DNA of 7,381 nt. It comes from Pseudomonadota bacterium. GTDB taxonomy: Bacteria; Pseudomonadota; Alphaproteobacteria; SMXQ01. Below the pieces are notes generated by a model, which saw only the letters and a list, made by a program, of their open reading frames with translations, ran no database searches and was not told the DNA's origin. Numbering within the stretch: position 1 is the stretch's first letter; every line of letters begins with the position of its first letter. Shown here one piece after another: positions 1 through 5,327 of the stretch. Made by a program: the position numbers and the translations under genes. The stretch covers positions 1 to 7,381 of the forward strand of contig JADFPK010000084.1 of assembly GCA_022562375.1 (NCBI GenBank), given 5' to 3'.

Positions 1-88
1 TGGGCAAAGTCAGGCCGAGGAAAGCCAATAAGGGCGGTCGCGCCCGCCTGATCTGGATCGGCGCGCCAAGGATGGAGGGAGAGCAGCG

Positions 89-1342
89 ATGGGTATGACG
101 ATCATCGAGAAAATCCTCGCCCGCGCCAGCGGCGCGGCCAAGGTCTCGCCGGGCGATCTCGTCAACGTGCGGGTCGATACCATAGTCATGTTCGACAACA
201 ATTTCATACCGAGCATCTGGCGCGAGATCCTCAAGCTCGACGATCCAAAGAAGCTCGTCGTCGTCTTCGACCACCGCGTTCCCGCCAGCCACATAGCAAG
301 CGCGATATCCCATCAGATCGGGCGCCGCTTCGTCGAGAAGTTTTCCATCGAGCGTTTCCACGACATCGGCCCGAAGCAGGGGATATGCCATGTGCTGGTG
401 GCGGATCATGCCTATGCCCTGCCGGGCACGGTGCTGGTGTGCAGCGATTCCCACACCTGCAGTGCCGGCGCCTTCAATTGCGCCGCCCGTGGAGTGGGCG
501 CGCCGGACATCATGTACGCGGCCACCAAGGGAGAGACCTGGTACCGCGTCGGCGAGACCATCCGCTACCAACTCGAGGGCGCGCTTTCGCCGGCGGTCTC
601 GATGAAGGACGCCTTCCTCCATATCGCCGATACCTATGGTGAGCACACCAACACCAATATCGAGTTCGGCGGCCCGGCGCTTTCGAACCTTTCCATCAAT
701 GCCCGGCGGACGATGGCGACGATGGGCGCCGAGTTGAGCGCCGAGTTCGCGACCTTCGAGGCCGACGAAGTGCTGCTCGACTACGTCCGGGCCCGCAACC
801 CCGCGCCTTTCGAGGCGCAAGCCCCCGATGCGGACGCCAGTTACGCCGATGTTCGCACCATAAAGCTCGACGAAATCGGACCCCTCGTCGCCCTGCCGGA
901 CTCTGTGCTCAACAACTCGCGCCCGGTGGCCGAAGTGGCGGGAGAACGGATCGATCAGGCCTTCATCGGCTCTTGCGCCAATGGCACGCTGGATGACCTG
1001 ACGGTCGCGGCCAAGGTCGTCGCCGGCCGGCAGGTCTCGCCCAAGGTCCGCCTCATCGTCACGCCCGGATCCCAGACGATCTACCGCGAGGCCGTCAGCA
1101 AGGGGATCATCGGCACCCTGATCGAGGCCGGCGCGGTGATTACCAACCCCACCTGCGGAGCCTGCAGCGGCGGACATCTCGGCGTCCTCGGTCCCAATGA
1201 GACCTGCATCACCGCCAGCACACGCAATTTCAAGGGCCGCATGGGCGATCCCAGCGCCAGGATCTTCATGGCCTCGCCCGCCACCGTCGCGGCGTCGGCG
1301 CTCAAGGGCGCGATCGCCGATCCGTCGGAATTTTTGGAGTAG
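89..1342 (+). CDS. Aconitase-superfamily hydro-lyase, large subunit (LeuC/DmdA/homoaconitase-like)
   Basis: This is the catalytic large subunit of a two-component dehydratase that isomerises or hydrates a 2-alkylmalate-type acid using a [4Fe-4S] cluster, probably in the cytoplasm. At 417 residues it fits the short LeuC2/homoaconitase/DmdA class rather than the roughly 470-residue LeuC of most proteobacteria. Visible motifs are DH at 61-62, the DSHT signature at 120-123, GSCANG at 294-299, and CGAC at 356-359. Cys296, Cys356 and Cys359 are the expected cluster ligands. The C-terminal TRNFKGRMGD (378-387) holds the conserved Arg-Asn-Phe of the family. The ATG at 89 is preceded by GGAGG at 74-78; an in-frame ATG at 95 is a weaker choice. 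The small subunit follows 11 nt downstream. Family assignment is firm. The substrate (isopropylmalate, homocitrate, dimethylmalate or other) is not: familiar segments are altered, for example GSCANGT where GSCTNGR is common. Confidence 0.9.
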   Translation: MGMTIIEKILARASGAAKVSPGDLVNVRVDTIVMFDNNFIPSIWREILKLDDPKKLVVVFDHRVPASHIASAISHQIGRRFVEKFSIERFHDIGPKQGICHVLVADHAYALPGTVLVCSDSHTCSAGAFNCAARGVGAPDIMYAATKGETWYRVGETIRYQLEGALSPAVSMKDAFLHIADTYGEHTNTNIEFGGPALSNLSINARRTMATMGAELSAEFATFEADEVLLDYVRARNPAPFEAQAPDADASYADVRTIKLDEIGPLVALPDSVLNNSRPVAEVAGERIDQAFIGSCANGTLDDLTVAAKVVAGRQVSPKVRLIVTPGSQTIYREAVSKGIIGTLIEAGAVITNPTCGACSGGHLGVLGPNETCITASTRNFKGRMGDPSARIFMASPATVAASALKGAIADPSEFLE

Positions 1343-1353
1343 GAGGAAGGTCG

Positions 1354-1869
1354 ATGAAAATCACCGGAAAGGTCTGGAAGTTCGGCGACAACATCAACAC
1401 CGACCTCATTCTGCCGATGAAAATCTACTATTTGACCCCGCAAGAGCAGACACGGTACGTGTTCGAGGCCAACCGGCCGGGGTGGGCCGATGAGGTCGAG
1501 GCCGGCGATATCATCGTCGGCGGGCGAAATTTCGGCATGGGGTCGGGCCGGCCCGCCGCGCGTTCCCTCAAAAACCTCGGCATAGGCTGTCTGCTGGCCG
1601 ACTCGATCAACGGCCTCTTTTTCCGCAACTGTGTCAATTGGGGCTTCCCGGCCCTGGAGGTACCCGGTGTAGACGCGGCTTTCGATGAAGGCGACACGGC
1701 CGAGATCTCGTTCGACGATTTCGCTGTCCGCAACGTGACGACGGGGGCCCGGCTCGAGGGGTGCGCCATACCCGAACAGTTGTTGAAGGTCTTCAAGGCG
1801 GGGGGCATCTACCCGCTGCTCGAAGCGCAAGGGCTCATCGCCCCGCCGGCACAAACCCTCGATCGTTAA
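1354..1869 (+). CDS. LeuD/DmdB-like hydro-lyase small subunit, atypical active-site motif
   Basis: This 171-residue swivel-domain protein is the partner of the large subunit just upstream and completes the active site. Family features include KFGDNINTD (9-17), GDIIVGGRNFG (51-61), FFRNCVNWGFP (89-99) and a C-terminal AGGIYPLLEAQGLI (149-162). The usual GCGSSREHA motif reads GMGSGRPAA here (61-69). Ser64 and Arg66 align with the catalytic Ser and substrate-binding Arg of aconitase and are kept. The first Cys, second Ser, Glu and His positions are replaced. The specificity loop after Pro21 (IYYLTPQEQ) also differs from the usual ARYL-type loop. An AGGAGG at 1341-1346, overlapping the large-subunit stop, lies 7 nt before the ATG, so translation is probably coupled. 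The stop overlaps the stop of the convergent minus-strand gene by 4 nt. The family is clear; a role in leucine synthesis should not be assumed. Confidence 0.86.
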   Translation: MKITGKVWKFGDNINTDLILPMKIYYLTPQEQTRYVFEANRPGWADEVEAGDIIVGGRNFGMGSGRPAARSLKNLGIGCLLADSINGLFFRNCVNWGFPALEVPGVDAAFDEGDTAEISFDDFAVRNVTTGARLEGCAIPEQLLKVFKAGGIYPLLEAQGLIAPPAQTLDR

Positions 1870-2714
1870 TTGGTCGCCTGGGAGGGTTGGGTGGACGCGG
1901 CGCGGCCCGTGAATTTCGAATCCATGTTGCGGCGCAGCGCCAGTTCCGTGGTGACCCGCTTGACCTTCTTGGGGCTCATCTTGGCGAGAATCTTGGCCGC
2001 CCGCGCCTCGCGCATGCGCTCCACCACGTCGAGCAATATCGGCATATCGAGCTCACCGAAGATGACGGCGGCATTCTTCGGCTTCATGCTCTCGTAAATC
2101 TTCACCAGGCTCTTCAGCTTGGCCTCTTGCTCCTTATCGTACTGTTTCAGGAGGCCCTTGATCGTCTGCTGGATGACGTTGAGCTCGGCGACCTTCTTGT
2201 CGAGGCGCTTCTCCGTTGCCTTGAGCAGGCGTTCGCGCATCTCGATGTCCTTCCGCCAAGTCTCCAGTTCGATCCGGCGGTCGGCCAATCTTTGCAAAAG
2301 GTCGATCTCGGCCTGGGTGAACAGGGTCGGGTCCTCGGGAAACCCGTCCGTCTTGTCGGTCTCCGCGCTCTTTCCCTCCGCGGCCTCGTCCGCCTTCCCG
2401 TCCCCGGACTCGGCCTTCTTTTCATCGGCGGCCTTCGCGTCCGTTTCCTGAGGCCCCGATTTCGCCGTCCCGGCGGCGGCCTTGGCCTTCTTTTTGCCGT
2501 CGCCGGCCGTCTTCGTCTTTTTGGCCTCGGCCTTCTTGGCCCCGGCCTTGGCCGGCGGCTTGGCGGCGGTGGCGCCCGGCTTTTGTTCCGTTGCCTGCTG
2601 GGCGTGGGATGGGGAGATTGCAAGCATCTCAACTCCCAGCCAGATGTCGCTCGCCTTGACGCCGAGCATGAGCACGGCGACGAAGATGGCGACCGGAAGA
2701 AGACGAATATTCAT
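1866..2714 (-). CDS. MotE-like flagellar protein with MgtE_N-type domain
   Basis: This 282-residue protein begins with a hydrophobic segment (residues 5-19) that looks like a signal anchor or signal peptide. SHA-QQ at 36-40 could be a cleavage site, but it lies far from the hydrophobic core. Residues 40-122 form a Lys/Ala/Glu-rich low-complexity linker. Residues 134-200 are heptad-like and probably coiled coil. Residues 200-262 (KIYESMKPKNAAVIF, then ILAKMSPKKVKRVTTELA) resemble the helical MgtE N-terminal/FliG-superfamily domain. In rhizobia MotE, which has this architecture, is a periplasmic chaperone for the motility protein MotC; that is family knowledge. Here it is the last gene of the fliL-fliM operon, 10 nt after the DUF6468-like gene, with AGGG shortly before the ATG. 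A motor or stator-assembly role is inferred from fold and neighbours. It is not an MgtE magnesium channel, as the transmembrane channel domain is absent. Confidence 0.8.
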   Translation of the reverse strand: MNIRLLPVAIFVAVLMLGVKASDIWLGVEMLAISPSHAQQATEQKPGATAAKPPAKAGAKKAEAKKTKTAGDGKKKAKAAAGTAKSGPQETDAKAADEKKAESGDGKADEAAEGKSAETDKTDGFPEDPTLFTQAEIDLLQRLADRRIELETWRKDIEMRERLLKATEKRLDKKVAELNVIQQTIKGLLKQYDKEQEAKLKSLVKIYESMKPKNAAVIFGELDMPILLDVVERMREARAAKILAKMSPKKVKRVTTELALRRNMDSKFTGRAASTQPSQATN

Positions 2715-2724
2715 CGAACCCTAC

Positions 2725-3165
2725 TCAACGTGCGGATCGCAAAGCCTCTAGGAGTTCCTGGGCCGCCCCCGATGCCTCGCTGCCGGCGCCTTGACTCGGT
2801 GGGTAACGGCCTTCCGACGCCGGCCTCGGCCGTCCATTACCGTTCCTGGCGCGCACCTTCGTCGATTTTTCGAGCCGGCTGGCGAGCGTACCGCCCCGGT
2901 CCAGCAAGAACGACAGTTCGTCCCTGAGCGCCCGGGCTTCCGCCACCAGTTCCTTGAGCTCTCCGCCGGTCGGGTTGGCGACCTGTTTCAGCTTCCCCAA
3001 TCCGGCTTCGATCCGGATCATCGCCGCATCGAAACTGTTGACGATTTCTCGAAGCTCTTCCTTGCCCTGTCGCAAGATCCCGAGGCGGCGGTTCAGCAAC
3101 GCCGCATAGGCGATGGTAGCGACCAGCAATACCGCCACCAGGCCGTCGAGCAAAAGCGATACCAT
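2725..3165 (-). CDS. DUF6468-like membrane-anchored coiled-coil protein
   Basis: This 146-residue protein has one N-terminal transmembrane helix (about residues 4-24), a heptad-rich segment from 30 to 103 and a basic, Gly/Pro-rich, probably disordered tail (104-135) ending in a short helix. I read it as the DUF6468 family, which I recall occurring beside fliM in alphaproteobacteria; its function is not known to me. The start is the ATG at 3165-3163. It overlaps the fliM stop by one base (TAATG), a standard sign of translational coupling, and AGGGGA inside the end of fliM can serve as ribosome binding site. The same frame stays open to 3414, but that upstream part only shadows fliM and reads as Arg-rich nonsense. 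The position between fliM and the MotE-like gene suggests a part in the flagellar motor, which is inference. Confidence 0.78.
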   Translation of the reverse strand: MVSLLLDGLVAVLLVATIAYAALLNRRLGILRQGKEELREIVNSFDAAMIRIEAGLGKLKQVANPTGGELKELVAEARALRDELSFLLDRGGTLASRLEKSTKVRARNGNGRPRPASEGRYPPSQGAGSEASGAAQELLEALRSAR

Positions 3166-4343
3166 TACGATGGCTTCCCCTGCTCGATGGCGTCGGCATC
3201 GCCGAACTTGGAATCCTCGACCAGGACCGCGATTTTGTCCCCCTTGCGTCCCATGCGCCCGGACAGCAGCGATACGCCGCCACACCGGAAATCGATTTTG
3301 GGGTCGGCATTGACGTTGAGCATGAGGCGCGATCCGACCTTCAGATCCATGACATCTCCCAGCCTCATGACCTGCTCGTCGAGGACGGCCTCGATGTCGA
3401 CATCCGTGTGCCACATCTCGTTCGCCAAATGAAGTTCCCAGATCGAGTCGCGGCCGAACTTCTCGCCGACGAACATCTGCAGCAGGAGTTCGCGTACGGG
3501 CTCCAGCGTGGCATAGGGAAGCACCAGTTCCAACCGCCCGCCACGGTCCTCCATGTCGATTCGAAAGCGGGCGAGAATGGCGGCGTTGGCCGGACGCGCG
3601 ACGGTGGCGAAGCGGGGGTTGGTCTCCAGCCGGTCGAAGCGGAAATTGACCGGGCTCAGGGGATCGAATGCGGCGGAAAGATCGGCAAGGACCACAAGGA
3701 CCATACGCTCGACCAGGCTGCGTTCGATGGTGGTGTAGGGCCGGCCCTCGATGCGGAGCGCCGCCGTGCCCTTGCGGCCGCCGAGAAGGACGTCGACGAT
3801 GGAGTAGATGAGCGCGCTATCGACCGTCAGGATGCCGTAATTGTCCCACTCCTCGGCCTTGACCACGCTGATCATGGCCGGCAGCGGAATGGAATTGAGA
3901 TAATCGCCGAAGCGCACCGAGGTGATGTTGTCAAGCGTCACTTCGACATTGTCCGAGGTGAAGTTGCGAAGCGACGTGGACATCATGCGGACGAGCCGGT
4001 CGAACACGACCTCCAGCATGGGCAGGCGTTCGTAGGATACCAGGGCGCTGTTGATGAGCGCCTTGATGCCGGATTGGTCGTCGTCGCCCTCGTCGTCGGC
4101 GAAACCCAACAGGCTGTCGATTTCGTCCTGATTGAGGACACGGCTTGTCGTATCGCCGCTGGTGTCGCCGTCTTCGGTGTCGCCGTCTTCCTCGGCGGCC
4201 TCCCATTCGGCAGCCAGTTTGTCGTCGTCACTCTTGCCCTCGTCGTCACCGTCGCCCTCGGCCATCGCCGCCCATTCCGCGGCCATGGCCTCATCGTCGA
4301 TCCCTGAGGATTCTGCGTTTTTTTCGGTATCGTCATCAGCCAT
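3165..4343 (-). CDS. fliM: Flagellar motor switch protein FliM
   Basis: FliM forms the middle of the cytoplasmic C-ring, binds phospho-CheY through its N terminus and contacts FliG and FliN. The protein has 392 residues, about 50-60 more than enteric FliM. The extra length is an acidic N-terminal extension (1-68) holding two copies of an AAEW unit (20-36 and 43-59, Trp24 and Trp47). The usual N-terminal motif appears as LNQDEIDSLLGF at 70-81. A CheC-like middle domain (about 105-300) follows, with GGRKG at 188-192 in place of the FliG-contacting GGXG, and then a C-terminal SpoA domain (about 305-378, with LKVGSRLMLNVNADPKIDF). It lies 19 nt after fliL, with no clear Shine-Dalgarno sequence, and overlaps the next gene by one base. 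The identification is secure. Confidence 0.97.
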   Translation of the reverse strand: MADDDTEKNAESSGIDDEAMAAEWAAMAEGDGDDEGKSDDDKLAAEWEAAEEDGDTEDGDTSGDTTSRVLNQDEIDSLLGFADDEGDDDQSGIKALINSALVSYERLPMLEVVFDRLVRMMSTSLRNFTSDNVEVTLDNITSVRFGDYLNSIPLPAMISVVKAEEWDNYGILTVDSALIYSIVDVLLGGRKGTAALRIEGRPYTTIERSLVERMVLVVLADLSAAFDPLSPVNFRFDRLETNPRFATVARPANAAILARFRIDMEDRGGRLELVLPYATLEPVRELLLQMFVGEKFGRDSIWELHLANEMWHTDVDIEAVLDEQVMRLGDVMDLKVGSRLMLNVNADPKIDFRCGGVSLLSGRMGRKGDKIAVLVEDSKFGDADAIEQGKPS

Positions 4344-4362
4344 CGAAATTCGACACTCGCAA

Positions 4363-4902
4363 TTATTGGATCAGCATTTCCTTGAACAGGATGTCGTTGA
4401 TCTTGACCGGCTTGGCCACTTCGTTGATGCGCCTCAAAAGGTCCTCGCGCAACCGGTACATGCCCGCCGAACCGCGGAGATCGTCCACCCTGAGCTCACG
4501 CAGATAGATCTGGAAACCGTCGACGATCCGGGGCATCAGCAACTCCAGAATCTTGATATCGGATTCCTCTTCGAGCTCGAGGCTGATGTTGATCTTGAGG
4601 AAGTTGGTGCGCCGGCCCGACGAATTGAGGTTCACCAGCATCTCGGGCAGATCGAAAAACACCGCTTTCGTGAGGGCGGCGGCCTCTTCCTCCTCGGCCG
4701 ATTTCTCTATCCCGAGATAGGAATCGGCAACGCCACTGTAATAGACCCCGGCGGCGCCGGCGCCGGCGACGAAAATCGGAAGAACGATGAATAGGACGAG
4801 TTTCTTGCCGCTTAATTTCTTGCGGGAAGAACCTTCTTGTTCTCCCTCGGCCGACTCTTCCCCATCTACTTCTTCGGTTTCTTCTAACGCCTGATCGGTC
4901 AT
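4363..4902 (-). CDS. fliL: Flagellar basal body-associated protein FliL
   Basis: FliL is a single-pass inner-membrane protein whose periplasmic domain surrounds and stabilises the stator units. This copy has 179 residues: an acidic cytoplasmic N terminus (1-27), a basic patch (27-34), a transmembrane helix (about 34-56), a short Glu-rich linker (67-75) and the FliL domain (about 80-179). Family features are the PEMLVNLNSSGRRTNFLKI segment (86-104) and the C-terminal VKINDILFKEMLIQ. It is the first gene of the minus-strand operon, and fliM follows after 19 nt, the usual fliLM pairing. No good Shine-Dalgarno sequence precedes the ATG at 4902; the start is supported by the normal length and the cytoplasm-like N terminus. 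Promoter candidates lie in the divergent region upstream. Confidence 0.95.
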   Translation of the reverse strand: MTDQALEETEEVDGEESAEGEQEGSSRKKLSGKKLVLFIVLPIFVAGAGAAGVYYSGVADSYLGIEKSAEEEEAAALTKAVFFDLPEMLVNLNSSGRRTNFLKINISLELEEESDIKILELLMPRIVDGFQIYLRELRVDDLRGSAGMYRLREDLLRRINEVAKPVKINDILFKEMLIQ

Positions 4903-4951
4903 CTAGGTCACTCGGTTGCGATGAAATTACGCCTGCGGCAAGGGACCCCAG

Positions 4952-4971
4952 GTTAGCCAACCTTGGTTAAC
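4952..4971. repeat. 20-bp near-palindrome upstream of fliL
   Basis: The sequence runs from GTTAGCCAA to TTGGTTAAC and matches its own reverse complement at 16 of 20 positions; the mismatches are one outer pair and the central pair. It begins 50 nt upstream of the fliL start, and its right end merges with a CtrA-like box. No T-run follows on either strand, so it looks more like an operator for a dimeric regulator than a terminator. The binding protein is unknown. Confidence 0.45.
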
Positions 4972-4981
4972 AAGACGTTGA
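4967..4981 (-). promoter_or_regulatory. CtrA-like box upstream of fliL
   Basis: Read on the minus strand this is TCAA-N7-TTAAC followed by C, 8 of 9 matches to the CtrA consensus TTAA-N7-TTAAC. It lies about 65-79 nt before the fliL start codon and in the same orientation. In Caulobacter fliL belongs to the CtrA-activated early flagellar class, which is established knowledge. Use of this box here is inferred. Confidence 0.45.
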
Positions 4982-5059
4982 AGGGCCGAGAGAGGCTGGT
5001 GACCCGCCGCGCCATATGGGCGGAAATAAGGGATCGTCGGCGAGAGTAGCCCGAGACCG

Positions 5060-5090
5060 TTAAGAATGGGTTGAGGTAACGGTTCGTTAA
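5060..5090 (-). promoter_or_regulatory. Pair of CtrA-like boxes between fliL and flgF
   Basis: Two adjacent near matches to TTAA-N7-TTAA are separated by one base. The box at 5060-5074 reads TCAA-N7-TTAAC on the minus strand, with the same single mismatch as the box nearer fliL. The box at 5076-5090 reads TTAA-N7-TTAC on the minus strand. They lie 158-188 nt upstream of fliL and about 240 nt upstream of flgF, so either operon could be affected. The calls rest on pattern matching only. Confidence 0.4.
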
Positions 5091-5262
5091 GGTCCGTGGC
5101 GCCGGCGATCGTCGTTCAGCCTGGGCCCCGAACTAGGATCCATGACGCCCGTCAGTGCCCCGGTACGAACTGCCGGGCAAAGCCTACCCAAAGCGGAAAA
5201 ATAAACCGCCGCCGATCCCGCGCTCTCTCCTTAACCGATTGTCATCAAAGGATAAATGTTTT

Positions 5263-5278
5263 TGGCATGGCGCATGCA
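5263..5278 (+). promoter_or_regulatory. Sigma54 (-24/-12) promoter of the flgF operon
   Basis: The sequence TGGCATG-GCGC-ATGCA fits the sigma54 consensus TGGCACG-N4-TTGCW with two mismatches. The essential GG (5264-5265) and GC (5276-5277) have the exact ten-base spacing. A transcription start about 12 nt after the GC, near 5289, would give a leader of about 39 nt before the flgF ATG at 5328. Rod genes such as flgF are sigma54-dependent in Caulobacter, so position and orientation agree with expectation. Confidence 0.7.
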
Positions 5279-5327
5279 CATGTGAAGCCGGATTTTGGAT
5301 CTGTCAATCAGTGATGGTGTGAGGAAG

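Larger units (their letters stand above)
4903..5327. promoter_or_regulatory. Divergent fliL/flgF control region (non-coding)
   Basis: This 425-nt stretch separates the divergent fliL and flgF operons, and I see no credible gene in it. A 72-codon plus-strand frame at 5096-5314 runs through the sigma54 promoter and has an amino-acid make-up unlike a real protein. The region is less GC-rich than its flanks and unusually rich in TTAA/GTTA words. It contains the sigma54 element facing flgF, three CtrA-like boxes, a near-palindrome upstream of fliL and two further inverted repeats, described separately. It therefore probably carries the promoters of both operons. Confidence 0.8.

Noticed and set aside
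1..98. Possible 3' end of an upstream plus-strand gene
   Set aside because: All three frames are open from the window edge for a short way, with stops at 29-31, 49-51 and 96-98. None of the short tails is recognisable, so no frame can be chosen.
10..294. Minus-strand frame of 94 codons over the large-subunit start
   Set aside because: It lies antisense to a clearly homologous coding region, and its Ser/Arg-rich product resembles no known family.
1761..2927. Long plus-strand frame of 388 codons across the MotE-like and DUF6468-like genes
   Set aside because: It is a GC-driven antisense shadow of two minus-strand genes with real domain signatures. Its product is Leu/Gly/Arg-rich without motifs.
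3166..3414. N-terminal extension of the DUF6468-like protein
   Set aside because: The frame is open upstream but overlaps fliM and reads as low-complexity Arg-rich sequence. The TAATG junction and the transmembrane helix right after the ATG at 3165 fix the start.
3408..4307. Plus-strand frame of 299 codons opposite fliM
   Set aside because: It is antisense to the full FliM sequence, and its composition reflects the reverse complement of acidic codons.
4921..4945. Sigma54-type promoter facing fliL
   Set aside because: GGCAAGGGACCCC resembles part of a reversed element, but the GC and CC pairs are not at the required spacing.
5096..5314. 72-codon plus-strand frame in the divergent region
   Set aside because: It covers the sigma54 promoter, has no ribosome site and no recognisable features.
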